Under the pieces are notes generated by a model. That model was not told where the DNA came from. It did no database searches and saw nothing but the letters and a program-made list of their open reading frames with translations. Both the position numbers and the translations under genes were made by a program. From Candidatus Dechloromonas phosphorivorans (GTDB taxonomy: Bacteria; Pseudomonadota; Gammaproteobacteria; Burkholderiales; Rhodocyclaceae), in assembly GCA_016709495.1 (NCBI GenBank), contig JADJMS010000016.1:32234-96233 (forward strand): a stretch of DNA of 64,000 nucleotides, in the 5' to 3' direction. Positions within the stretch are counted from its first letter, which is position 1, and each line of letters begins with the position of its first letter. Shown piece by piece: positions 1 to 9,028 of this stretch.

Positions 1-2
1 AA

Positions 3-1511
3 GGCATTGTTCGCCGCGAATGCAGCATTCCATGGCGCATTTACCGCCCAGCAATTGTCGTCGGTGACTCACGCACTGGCGAAATGGACAAGATTGACGG
101 TCCGTATTACTTCTTCAAACTGATCCAAAAAATGCGCAAGCTGCTGCCGGCGTGGATGCCGACAGTCGGTATCGAAGGAGGGCGGATCAACGTCGTTCCA
201 GTCGACTTTCTGGTCAATGCGGTTGATCATATCGCCCATGCCAAGGGTGAAGATGGCAAGTGTTTCCATCTCGTTGATCCCACCCCGATGCGCGTTGGCG
301 ATCTGCTCAATACCTTCGCCCGCGCCGCCCATGCGCCGGAAATGACGATGCGCATCAATGCGGCCTTGTTCAGTTTCATTCCGCGGCACATGCGCAAGGC
401 GCTTCTGGCGTTGACGCCGGTGCGCCGGATTCGTCATGCCGTGATGAAAGACCTGGGTTTGCCGGACGACATGTTCCGTTTCGTTAATTACCCAACCCGT
501 TTTGATTGCCGCGAAACAACCCGCGTGCTTAAAGGCACCGGCATCAAGGTGCCAGCGCTGGAGGATTACGCCTGGAAATTGTGGGATTACTGGGAACGCC
601 ATCTTGATCCCGATCTCTTTATCGACCGTAGCCTGCGTGGGCAGGTTACTGGCAAGGTCGTGCTGATCACTGGCGCTTCATCCGGTATCGGCAAGGCAAC
701 GGCCTGGAAACTGGCAGAGGCCGGCGCGCATGTAGTGACGATTGCGCGTGACAAGGAATTACTTGACGAAGTAACTGCCGAATTCACTGCCGCCGGCCTC
801 AAATTGCACGCTTACGTGGGCGATCTGGCCGATATGGCCTCGGCTGATGCCATTACCCAGCAAATCCTTGCCGAGCATGGTGTTGTCGACATCTTGATCA
901 ACAATGCCGGCCGCTCAATCCGTCGCGCCATCGAAAATTCCTTCGAGCGCTTCCACGATTTCGAGCGCACCATGCAACTGAATTACTTTGGCTCACTCAA
1001 AGTCAGCATGGCAGTCTTGCCGAAAATGATTGAACAGAAGCGTGGACACATCATCAATATTTCCTCAATTGGCGTCCTGACCAATGCGCCGCGCTTTTCA
1101 GCCTATGTCGCCTCCAAATCGGCGCTTGATGCCTGGACACGTTGTGCTGCCTCCGAATTCGCTGATCGCGGCATCAACTTCACGACCATCAACATGCCGT
1201 TGGTTAAAACACCGATGATTGCGCCAACCAAAATCTACGATCAGGTACCAACACTGACTCCGGAAGAGGCCGCTGCGCTGATCTGCGATGCGATCATTCA
1301 CGAGCAGGTCCGTGTTGCCACCCGCCTCGGTATTTCCGGTCAGGTGCTGCATGCCTTGCTGCCGCGAGTCGCACAGATCATCATGAATACCACCTTCCGC
1401 ATGTTCCCCGACTCCAGCGCGGCCAAGGAAAAGAAAACCGGTCTATTGCCTGAAATGCCGTCTGCGGATCAAGTTGCCTTCCAACAGTTCATGCGCGGGA
1501 TTTATTTCTAA
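3..1511 (+). CDS. Fatty acyl-CoA reductase, two-domain SDR protein (5' end outside window)
   Basis: The reading frame is open from the first bases of the window, so the N-terminus is missing; the in-frame ATG at 84 is internal. The visible N-terminal part (to about nt 620) is the end of an extended-SDR/NAD-epimerase-like domain. The C-terminal part is a classical SDR: the cofactor loop TGASSGIG is encoded near 669-692, followed by NNAG, then a catalytic Ser with YVASK. From memory, the sequence and domain order match the Marinobacter-type bacterial fatty acyl-CoA reductase, which reduces acyl-CoA or aldehyde to fatty alcohol with NADPH. This function is inferred from family resemblance. The stop overlaps the start of the next gene by one base (TAATG), so the two are probably cotranscribed. 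Confidence 0.8.
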   Translation, partial: GIVRRECSIPWRIYRPAIVVGDSRTGEMDKIDGPYYFFKLIQKMRKLLPAWMPTVGIEGGRINVVPVDFLVNAVDHIAHAKGEDGKCFHLVDPTPMRVGDLLNTFARAAHAPEMTMRINAALFSFIPRHMRKALLALTPVRRIRHAVMKDLGLPDDMFRFVNYPTRFDCRETTRVLKGTGIKVPALEDYAWKLWDYWERHLDPDLFIDRSLRGQVTGKVVLITGASSGIGKATAWKLAEAGAHVVTIARDKELLDEVTAEFTAAGLKLHAYVGDLADMASADAITQQILAEHGVVDILINNAGRSIRRAIENSFERFHDFERTMQLNYFGSLKVSMAVLPKMIEQKRGHIINISSIGVLTNAPRFSAYVASKSALDAWTRCAASEFADRGINFTTINMPLVKTPMIAPTKIYDQVPTLTPEEAAALICDAIIHEQVRVATRLGISGQVLHALLPRVAQIIMNTTFRMFPDSSAAKEKKTGLLPEMPSADQVAFQQFMRGIYF

Positions 1512-1978
1512 TGGCGACGCATCTCAAGGCCGGCGATCTAGCTCCAGAGTTTTCTGCGGTATCGACTGACGGAAAAATCATCAATCTTGCAGACTATCGC
1601 GGTAAGAAATTGGTCATGTATTTTTACCCGATGGATGACACGCCGGGTTGCACCAAGCAAGCTTGCAGCCTTCGCGATGCCAATGCAGAAATCGCAGCTC
1701 GTGGCGCAGCCATTCTTGGTGTCTCTGCACAAGGCGAGGAATCGCACCAGCGCTTTACCGAGAAATTCAGCCTCAATTTCCCTTTGCTGGCCGATACCGA
1801 TCTCGCCATCGCCAAGGCCTACGGGGTTGCTGGCTCAGGCGTTGGCGGTTTGCTGCGCATGCTGGCCAAATTCAGCGAACGCGTAACCTTCATCATTGAC
1901 GAAACAGGCAAAGTGGCTGACGTGATCAGCGATCCAAGCTGCCCGGATCACGGGGCAGAAGTATTGTCGCTGCTTTAA
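1511..1978 (+). CDS. bcp: Peroxiredoxin, PrxQ/Bcp type
   Basis: A 155-residue thioredoxin-fold peroxidase. The motif DDTPGCTKQAC places the peroxidatic Cys at residue 47 and a second Cys at 52, the five-residue spacing of atypical 2-Cys PrxQ enzymes. These reduce H2O2 and lipid hydroperoxides in the cytoplasm using thioredoxin. Length is normal for the family. Its start overlaps the upstream acyl-CoA reductase stop by one base, which suggests that lipid-peroxide protection is coexpressed with lipid metabolism (inference). It converges on the minus-strand chemotaxis gene that ends at 1984. Confidence 0.9.
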   Translation: MATHLKAGDLAPEFSAVSTDGKIINLADYRGKKLVMYFYPMDDTPGCTKQACSLRDANAEIAARGAAILGVSAQGEESHQRFTEKFSLNFPLLADTDLAIAKAYGVAGSGVGGLLRMLAKFSERVTFIIDETGKVADVISDPSCPDHGAEVLSLL

Positions 1979-1983
1979 GCACC

Positions 1984-3273
1984 TTAATGGATGCGGTTTT
2001 CGATGCTCGCAAACAGGGCGTCGTAAATTTCGATCAGCGCCTCGCGGTCCGCGCTGCCCTTGACCCAATTTTTGGAATGGGCAATTTTGACCGCCTTTTT
2101 TTCCATCTCGGAAAGGCTGTCGACCGTAACAACTTCACCATGGAGAATGGCACTGGCATCGGTTCGAGCTTTTTGCGCCATACCAACGAGGTTCATCGAC
2201 GACTCCATTGAATGGGTGCCGTTGCCAATTTCTATTGAAAAATTGCCAACCAGCGTAGCTGATGAAGCTGATTCAGCGAGTTTGTGGCCAAACTCATTCG
2301 CCGTAGTCCGCGCACTTGATACGGAGTGATTAAGTTCATTGGTCTGGGCAATGGCAATATCCATAGCCTCGCTCATGGCCAGAATGGCCGCAGAAATTTC
2401 CTTGGCTGAACGTTGCGATTGATCAGCCAGCTTGCGAACCTCATCCGCGACAACCGCAAAACCACGACCAGCTTCACCAGCTCGAGCCGCTTCAATTGCC
2501 GCGTTCAAGGCTAGTAAATTTGTCTGTTTGGCGATTCCATCGATCTGGCCAGTCAGCTTGCTGATGTCTTGGGCTTTGGCGCCGAGTTCTGACAATGCTT
2601 GCGTTCCGCTTTCAGCAGAATTCTGAGCGATGCCTAGTGCGACTGACATACGCTCAGCAGCATCCGACATGGCGCTGGCCGATTCCGGAAAATGCAGCCG
2701 AGAGCTCGGCAGACTGTGCAGCATTACTGCCGACATCAGTAAGTGTGCGACTTACATGGTCAATCGCCATCGACAAGCCGCGCTCGGAGCGCAAAAAAAT
2801 GCGCGACAACAACGCTTCAAGGGCTACCGATTCCTGGGCACTATTAACCTGATCGAGCAGAATTTGCGCCTTGCCCAAAACATCCTTGTAGGTACCATGC
2901 ACGCCGGATATTTGCAGGCGGCGCCAGCTTCGACTACTTGAACTGGCCTCCATCCCGCCGAGAATTTCACGGAAAGTGGTTTCAGTTTGATCCAGCGCCG
3001 AGTTCAGATTGACCCGCATCGCCTCCAGCGTTGGGTCAGCAAACGCCAGTGGTAGGCGGAAAACAATTCACCTTCACTAATTTTATGCAGAACCCGATTC
3101 AGTTCTGCGGTTTGTGTAGCGGTACCTGATTGATTTTGAAAAACAAGGAGCGCAATGGCCAGGAGCAAAAACGGAGCCGCTGCCCACGGATTCCAGAATA
3201 CCGAGCCAAATCCCGCTGCAATCAGCAGAATAGTTAGCCAGGCCCGGTTAAAGTGCGAAGACGAGTTGCTCAT
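1984..3273 (-). CDS. Methyl-accepting chemotaxis transducer, membrane-anchored (two frameshifts)
   Basis: The coding sequence lies in three overlapping frames (3273-3004, 3019-2654, 2736-1984) that together make one transducer of about 430 residues. The N-terminus has two hydrophobic segments (around residues 12-30 and 31-45) and no periplasmic sensor. A coiled-coil stretch follows, then the conserved signalling hairpin with QTNLLALNAAIEAARAG and GRGFAVVADEVRKLA, which contacts CheA/CheW. The start overlaps the end of the upstream PAS gene by 26 bp. With that gene it looks like a split version of the Aer redox/energy-taxis receptor. The frame changes near 3010 and 2700 are single-base events like others in this window and are probably errors. 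Confidence 0.8.
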
Positions 3274-3766
3274 AGCCCATTCCTGTCTGTTTCAACACAT
3301 CAACCAGCACCTGAGTACCAGCTGCAATGGCATCGCGCGCGCCGGCTAATTTTTCAGCCTGCAGCATCTGGCGATAGACCGGGTCAATTTTTTCAAGGGC
3401 AGCACGCGTCGGGCAGCGGCGGACCGAGGTATAGCCGACGATGGCTCCGCCTGACGAAAAATCTGGCGAAATATGGGTGAATACCCAGTAAAAACCACCA
3501 TCCTTGGACATGTTTTTGACGTAGCCAAAAAACTCATTGCCCGCCTGTATCGTATCCCAGGCCAGTTTGAAGGCCGCACGTGGCATATCGGGGTGACGGA
3601 TGATGTTGTGTTGGGAGCCAATTAACTCGGCTTCGGTATACCCGGAAAATTCAATGAAAATCGGGTTGCCGTAAGTGATGATGCCCTTGGGGTTGGTTTT
3701 GGAAACGATGAAATCGTTTTCCCGCATTTGTCGTTCAATGCTGGTGGGCGTGATGTCTCTTTTCAT
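3248..3766 (-). CDS. PAS-domain protein, Aer-like sensor module
   Basis: A 172-residue cytoplasmic protein made almost entirely of one PAS domain. Segments such as NPIFIEFSGYTEAELIG, HNIIRHPDMP and NEFFGYVKNMSKDG match the FAD-binding PAS domain of Aer-type energy-taxis receptors. It has no membrane segment or output domain; the adjacent overlapping gene (3273-1984) supplies the membrane anchor and chemotaxis signalling hairpin. Together they probably form a two-polypeptide aerotaxis receptor (inference). FAD binding cannot be proven from the sequence alone. Confidence 0.8.
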   Translation of the reverse strand: MKRDITPTSIERQMRENDFIVSKTNPKGIITYGNPIFIEFSGYTEAELIGSQHNIIRHPDMPRAAFKLAWDTIQAGNEFFGYVKNMSKDGGFYWVFTHISPDFSSGGAIVGYTSVRRCPTRAALEKIDPVYRQMLQAEKLAGARDAIAAGTQVLVDVLKQTGMGYEQLVFAL

Positions 3767-3796
3767 GGGCTCCCCCGCCGAATTGTTACCCTTATT

Positions 3797-4683
3797 CTAG
3801 CCCTTCTTTAGTTTGCTGATGCAAGCCAGTATGGCTTTGGTGGTACGTGGCGAGTAAAGCGCAGCGAGATGGCCAAGCGCAGAGAGTTCTATATCCTCCG
3901 CTTCGGGCATTCGTTGGTTTACTTGTGGCATGACATAGTTGTCGTGAGAAGTACGAATCGAGAAAAAGGTACTTTGACTGACTCATAAGCCAAATCATTT
4001 AACCAGAGCGAGCCGGGTTCCATTTCCCGGGCATTCTGACCAAAGCCAAGCCGAGCCAGTTCGCTGCCACGATGTGGCGAGGCAAAGGTAATAAGTCGTT
4101 CAACCTGGGCAATGCCATGTCGGGAAAGATAAGATCGACAGACCAGACCGCCCATGCTGTGAGCGATCAGAATGACTTGTTGAGCATCGCAGGCGGCGCA
4201 GACTTCATCAATACGCTGAACCAGTTGTGGTACCAGCTTGCCGACACTGGTATAGGGCGGCGTCAGGCTGACTGTGGCGACGGTATGGCCCGCAGCTTCA
4301 AGCTCGCGGCGCATTTTCCACCAGATACCACGACTGCAACCGTAGCCATGGACCAGCAAAATTGGCGTTTTGCAGGGGCGCAGACGATCAGCCGGCATCC
4401 AGAGCCACTCAAAAGGCATGAGCACCACAAAACTGAACAGGAACGCCAGATATTCGTCAAACATCATGCGCAGGCGTTGCCCGAAAGTCAGTTTTGGTGC
4501 CGGCGAGGCATACACCGAAGAAAATACCCAAGTGACGGTGACTATGCCGGCACGCACACCAAGCAGGGCGCCGAGAGCGGCAAATCCGGCAGTTTGCCAG
4601 CTTGCATCCAGCCAAAAATGGGCGAGGGCGGTGTAGCTGGATATTTCCAGCAGTAGAAACAGAAATAGGGAAACAGGAACCAT
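3797..4683 (-). CDS. Alpha/beta-hydrolase, lipase-like, membrane-anchored (frameshift near 3965)
   Basis: The N-terminus carries hydrophobic segments in roughly the first 100 residues, then an alpha/beta-hydrolase core. It has an oxyanion-type motif ILLVHGYGCSRGIW, the nucleophile elbow AHSMGG (Ser) and a later FASPHRGSELA block, typical of bacterial triacylglycerol lipases. The frame is lost near nt 3965 in a T-run. Reading on in the next frame gives a coherent C-terminus (including the ALGHLAA region that would carry the catalytic His) ending at 3797. It is the last gene of a four-gene operon, with a 2-bp gap from the GMC oxidoreductase. Cleaving esters to release alcohols for the upstream enzymes is plausible but inferred. 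Confidence 0.75.
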
Positions 4684-4685
4684 AG

Positions 4686-6296
4686 TTATTGGAGATTCAC
4701 TGCTTTTGCTTGTCTGGTCAAGGTTTTCGCCAATTCTGTTGCGTTACGCGCAATCAAGCCGTAAATCGAAAGCTGCGGATTGGCGCCAATGCTGGTTGGA
4801 AATACCGAACCGTCATGGACCGACAGGTTATCAATCTGAAAATGACGCCCGGTATCGCTGACCACGCCACGTTCAGGTGCATTGCTCATGCCACAACCAC
4901 CCATTACGTGGGCGCTGACAACGCGGCAAAGCAAAGGCTCAAGCGGTAAATCGGCCAATCCTTTTTTGGCTTCAGCCCAAGTGTTGTAGCCAGCACTGGC
5001 TTCATGGACGGGCGTAACCCATTTGGCACCAGCAGCGAACTGGATTTCAGCCATCGCCAGCAGGGCGCGTCGGGCTGCTTCCCAATAGGTATCGTTAAGT
5101 TTGTAATCAAGCAGGGCGGAACCATCACTACGCAAGCGCACCTGACCACCCGTACTTTGCGGATGAAACCCATCGCGCACCAGAGCCAGTATGGTCTGAC
5201 TATTGGCAAAATTCTTCATCAATTTTGCGTGCGCCCCACCAAACCCCTGCAGCGTGGTTGAGAAGAGAACCGGGTGTAAAGGAGGTACCTCTAATTTGAA
5301 GCCTAATGGGCCGTTGACCGCAACATTATCGAGAAAGTGGTCGGAATAGACTGATTGCGGCGCGCCAGAATAACCGTTGATCGCCTGCTCGAACAAACCG
5401 GAAGAAACCAGGGTGGGGTGCAGAAAAGTTCGTTTGCCGAGCAAGGAGTGCGGGTCAGGCGCCTTGCTGCGAAGAAGCATTGCCGGGCTGTTGATGGCTC
5501 CACCCGCCAGCACAAAATGACGGGCGCGAACCGTCACGTTTATTCCGCTGGTGTTGAGGCCATCAACTTTTAGTGCAACGCACTTCAAAGATTTGATCTG
5601 ATTGCCAGATATTTCCAGTCGCTCGGCGCGCAACCTTGAAACCAACATTGCGCCAAGAAATAAGGAATTGGGTATGGTCGTCAGCAACATCGACTGCTTG
5701 GCATTGGTCGGGCAACCCATGCCGCAATAACCAAGGTTCCAGCAAGCTTTTACATTGCGCGGAATAACTTCAATCGGAATGCCCAGTTTCGTTGCCCCGC
5801 GCGCCAGCGCGGCATTGTTTTCGTTGGGGTCGTGCGACCAGCGACTGACATTGAGCCGCCTTTCCATCATCAGAAACCATGGCGCCATGGCCTCGACGCT
5901 GAGTGATTTCAAGCCATGCGCCGATTGCCACCAGTTCAGGGTGGTTGGCGGAGTGCGGAAACTGCTCGTCCAGTTAACCGTCGTCGAGCCGCCAACACAG
6001 CGCCCTTGAAGGATGTTGATCGCCTTGTCAGCAGTCTTGCGTGAGGCTGATTCCTGATAAAGCTGCGGATAGGCTTCGGCTTCCTTCATTTGAAAGTCGC
6101 GAGTCGTGCGCAGTGGGCCTTCCTCAATAATTAAAACCTTGAGGCCGGCACGCGTCAGCAATTCTGCTGTTACACCGCCCCCCGCGCCGCTACAAACAAC
6201 GACAACATCGGCCTCGAGTTCCTTGTCAGCGGTCAGTTCGCTGGCATCTATGTATTGCCAGCCGGCAGCCAGACCTTCGCGGAATGGATCGCGCAT
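4686..6296 (-). CDS. GMC-family FAD oxidoreductase (alcohol oxidase/dehydrogenase-like)
   Basis: About 536 residues. The N-terminal FAD-binding Rossmann motif is VVVCSGAGGGVTAELL. Further GMC signatures are CVGGSTTVNW and CGMGCPTNAKQSM. The C-terminal catalytic region has a His in SAHVMGGCGM and an Asn in GANPQLSIYGL, the His-Asn pair of the family. Members close to this type oxidise long-chain or cyclic alcohols; the substrate is not determined here. The start chosen is the ATG at 6296, which shares one base with the upstream stop (TGATG), rather than the TTG one codon earlier. The small Tat lipoprotein upstream resembles the accessory subunits that accompany some GMC dehydrogenases. Confidence 0.85.
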   Translation of the reverse strand: MRDPFREGLAAGWQYIDASELTADKELEADVVVVCSGAGGGVTAELLTRAGLKVLIIEEGPLRTTRDFQMKEAEAYPQLYQESASRKTADKAINILQGRCVGGSTTVNWTSSFRTPPTTLNWWQSAHGLKSLSVEAMAPWFLMMERRLNVSRWSHDPNENNAALARGATKLGIPIEVIPRNVKACWNLGYCGMGCPTNAKQSMLLTTIPNSLFLGAMLVSRLRAERLEISGNQIKSLKCVALKVDGLNTSGINVTVRARHFVLAGGAINSPAMLLRSKAPDPHSLLGKRTFLHPTLVSSGLFEQAINGYSGAPQSVYSDHFLDNVAVNGPLGFKLEVPPLHPVLFSTTLQGFGGAHAKLMKNFANSQTILALVRDGFHPQSTGGQVRLRSDGSALLDYKLNDTYWEAARRALLAMAEIQFAAGAKWVTPVHEASAGYNTWAEAKKGLADLPLEPLLCRVVSAHVMGGCGMSNAPERGVVSDTGRHFQIDNLSVHDGSVFPTSIGANPQLSIYGLIARNATELAKTLTRQAKAVNLQ

Positions 6297-6781
6297 CAAC
6301 TTACCTCCGGTGGGCCTGGGTAGCCAATGGCTTCCCAGCTATCCGGATGGGCATACCAGGCACCAAAAATGATGTCGTGCAAGGCTGCATAACCGGATTT
6401 AAGGAGATCAAAGCGACTGTGGCGCCAGCTTTCTAGAAAGGCAGCCAATGCTTCCGGTGTCGCATCCGGCCACGGCGACCACAGGCCAGCTGCCAGAATG
6501 CGGGTTGGCGCGAAGGCGAGTAAGTCGAAAAGTTCACCAATCTCACTTTGCGCTGGCAGGGATAGCCCGGCTATCGTTTTCTCGATACCGCCAATGGTTC
6601 GCACAATCAGCGGCTCCGCTGCACTGGCTTGAGCAGGCAAAGCACCGGCTAAAACGACAGGGATCAAGGCGCTGAGAATTGCTGTCCGGCCGCCATTTTC
6701 AGAGGGCCGGGTGCAGGCTGCAACGTTCAATAAAACGCCGCCAGCCAAACCGGTTTTGAGAAATTGGCGGCGAGTGATCAT
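6296..6781 (-). CDS. Tat-exported lipoprotein, likely accessory subunit of the GMC oxidoreductase
   Basis: A 161-residue protein. The N-terminus starts with a twin-arginine motif (TRRQFLKTG), a short hydrophobic stretch and a lipobox-like LLNVAAC with Cys near residue 22, so it is predicted to be exported folded and lipid-anchored. The mature part has no motif I can assign with certainty. By size and position it resembles the gluconate 2-dehydrogenase subunit-3-like proteins found beside GMC dehydrogenases. It overlaps the aldehyde dehydrogenase stop by 4 bp (ATGA) and the GMC start by 1 bp, indicating translational coupling. Confidence 0.7.
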   Translation of the reverse strand: MITRRQFLKTGLAGGVLLNVAACTRPSENGGRTAILSALIPVVLAGALPAQASAAEPLIVRTIGGIEKTIAGLSLPAQSEIGELFDLLAFAPTRILAAGLWSPWPDATPEALAAFLESWRHSRFDLLKSGYAALHDIIFGAWYAHPDSWEAIGYPGPPEVS

Positions 6782-8220
6782 CGCAACAAGACCTTGATCA
6801 GTCGCTCGAATAATTTGCCATACGGCGGGTTGAACAAGCCGATACCATTGATTCGTGACTGATAAAAAACCGGCTTCTGCTTTGAGAATGTCAGGAAACC
6901 CTCGCGCCCATGGTAATGCCCCATGCCGCTCGGGCCGACGCCGCCAAAGGGCAACTCGTCCTGCGCAATATGCAAAATCGTGTCGTTGATCGTCACGCCA
7001 CCAGCTATGGTTTGATCCAGCACCAAGTCGATGCGTGCCTTGTCGTGGTCAAACAGATAAAGCGCCAGCGGTCGATCATGGGCATTAACGTAGGACAGTG
7101 CCTCGTCGATATGCGTATAGCTCAGGATGGGCAGCAATGGGCCGAAAATTTCTTCCTGCATGATGCGCATCTGCGCATTGGTATTGAGTACCAAGGTCGG
7201 CGCCAAACGTTGCGGGCCAACTTCATTTGGTGTCGCATCGGCAAGAGGAACAAGCCGTGCGCCCTTTTCGCGTGCGTCATCAAGATAGCCGCGTAAGCGA
7301 TTGGCGTGGCGAAGATTGACCACCGCGGTGTAATCCGCATTTCGCTCAAGATCGGGATAACTGCTGGCAACTACTGCGCGCGCTGCAGCAATGAAGTTTT
7401 CTTCTTCACCTGCAGGCAATAAAACGTAATCCGGGGCAATACAGGTCTGTCCGGCGTTCAGACATTTACCGGCCATGATGCGAGCCGCCGCTTTGGCAAT
7501 GGGATATCCCGGCGCGATGATGGCGGGAGATTTGCCACCCAATTCCAGCGTGACTGGTGTCAGGTTCTCTGCAGCCGCTTTCATGACTTGCCGACCAACG
7601 GCAGTCGAACCGGTAAATAACAGATGATCAAAAGGTAAACGGGTAAATGCCTGAGCCAACTCGTGATCTCCACCAACCACCGCTAGTTCGTCAGCTTTAA
7701 AGTAGCGCGCGGCCAGCTCGGCAAAGAGTGTTGCGATCGACGGCGTAAACTCCGACATTTTTATCAATGCCCGGTTGCCAGCTGCAAAAGCTGCAGTCAG
7801 TGGTCCAATCGCTAGATAAAGCGGATAGTTCCACGGCGTCACAATGCCGACGCAACCCATTGGCTGCGGGCGAATCTCGGCACGGCCGGGCTGGAACCAC
7901 AAGGAAACTGATCGACGTTGCGGTTTCATCCAGCTTTTTAGGTGATTACGAACGTGGCGAATACCTTCGAGACTGGGAAAGATCTCCAGCAACTGCGTTT
8001 CATGTGTCGAGCGATGCCCGAAATCAGCCGAAATTGCCGCACAAATTGCCGGCGAGTTCTCGCGCAACAAAGCCTCCATCGCATCAAGTCTTTGCCGGCG
8101 AAGGGCTAGCGATGGCGCAGGATCATTCCGGCTCGCCTCGTGAATCAGGGAAAACGAGGCATTTAGCTGAGCATCGGTGATGATCAAAGGGGAGGTGGCG
8201 TTCATCCGCGTATCCAGCAT
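6778..8220 (-). CDS. NAD(P)-dependent aldehyde dehydrogenase, coniferyl-aldehyde-dehydrogenase type
   Basis: 480 residues with the full ALDH fold. PWNYPLYLAIGPL marks the cofactor/active-site Asn region, FTGSTAVGRQV the Rossmann loop, ELGGKSP the general-base Glu and NAGQTCIAPDYVL the catalytic Cys. The C-terminal PFGGVGPSGMGHYHG block is typical of the coniferyl/long-chain aldehyde dehydrogenase branch, which oxidises aldehydes to acids. It is the first gene of the minus-strand operon with a Tat lipoprotein, GMC oxidoreductase and lipase. The start could be 8220 or the second Met at 8205. The pathway alcohol to aldehyde to acid is inferred from the neighbours. Confidence 0.88.
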   Translation of the reverse strand: MLDTRMNATSPLIITDAQLNASFSLIHEASRNDPAPSLALRRQRLDAMEALLRENSPAICAAISADFGHRSTHETQLLEIFPSLEGIRHVRNHLKSWMKPQRRSVSLWFQPGRAEIRPQPMGCVGIVTPWNYPLYLAIGPLTAAFAAGNRALIKMSEFTPSIATLFAELAARYFKADELAVVGGDHELAQAFTRLPFDHLLFTGSTAVGRQVMKAAAENLTPVTLELGGKSPAIIAPGYPIAKAAARIMAGKCLNAGQTCIAPDYVLLPAGEEENFIAAARAVVASSYPDLERNADYTAVVNLRHANRLRGYLDDAREKGARLVPLADATPNEVGPQRLAPTLVLNTNAQMRIMQEEIFGPLLPILSYTHIDEALSYVNAHDRPLALYLFDHDKARIDLVLDQTIAGGVTINDTILHIAQDELPFGGVGPSGMGHYHGREGFLTFSKQKPVFYQSRINGIGLFNPPYGKLFERLIKVLLR

Positions 8221-8311
8221 GAGGAGACGATTTCAGTGTAGTTGGGGCTGAGTGAGGTCGTTAGGCAAATGCCTCTAAACGCTGTTTGCTCGCTTCTTCA
8301 TAATATGAAGG

Positions 8312-9028
8312 ATGAACGATAGTGATCAACACGACTCCGACCGTGCTGCCTGTATAACCGATTTGACGCGTTACCTGGGTGAAGCGCGCAATTACCGCCA
8401 GGCGGCAGCGGCCGACCCGGAGTATGCACGGCGCCGCGATAAATTGCGCAACTGGCAAGCAAGCCGTCTGGCCGCAACCCATGCCGATTTGCTGGCTAGT
8501 TCGCGCTATAAGGCCGCAGCCACTTTCTTTCTCAATGAAGTCTACGGACCCAAGGATTTGAGTGAGCGCGATGCCGAAGTCGAAAAAATCTTTCCACTAC
8601 TCACCTCCGTATTACCTGTCTCTGCGCTTAGAGCCTTGGTGATGGCCCTGGAAGTAGATGCGCTTTCCGAGCGTTTCGATGCGGCGATGGTTAAGGCACT
8701 GGGCAGACGCTTGACTCAGGAAGAACTGACTGCAGAGGAATATGCCGTTGCCTACCGCAAGGTCGGCCAGCGCAGCAGCCGCGAACTACAAATTCGCCTC
8801 ATTGGCGAAACTGGCGAATTACTGGACTCCTTGTCTCACAAGTCCTTTATCCGTGGCGCCCTGAAAATGATGCACGGCCCGGCTCAATTGGCCGGATTAG
8901 GCGAGCTGCACGGCTTCTTGCAACGCGGCTTTGACGCCTTTCGCGGCATGCGTGATGCGGATGAATTTCTCGAAAAGATTGTCGGAAGAGAAACCGAGTT
9001 GATGCGCTCGCTGTTTACTGAGTCTTAA
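8312..9028 (+). CDS. Conserved hypothetical protein
   Basis: 238 residues, soluble, rich in charged helices, with no signal peptide or membrane segment. A central motif FFLNEVYGPKDLSERDAEV and a C-terminal FLQRGFDAFRGM stretch look conserved rather than random, and codon use fits the neighbours. I do not recognise a defined domain. It is divergent from the aldehyde dehydrogenase across about 90 bp (8221-8311) and converges on a histidine kinase with a 4-bp overlap of the 3' ends. Position suggests a link to the lipid/aldehyde genes, but no function can be given. Confidence 0.7.
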   Translation: MNDSDQHDSDRAACITDLTRYLGEARNYRQAAAADPEYARRRDKLRNWQASRLAATHADLLASSRYKAAATFFLNEVYGPKDLSERDAEVEKIFPLLTSVLPVSALRALVMALEVDALSERFDAAMVKALGRRLTQEELTAEEYAVAYRKVGQRSSRELQIRLIGETGELLDSLSHKSFIRGALKMMHGPAQLAGLGELHGFLQRGFDAFRGMRDADEFLEKIVGRETELMRSLFTES

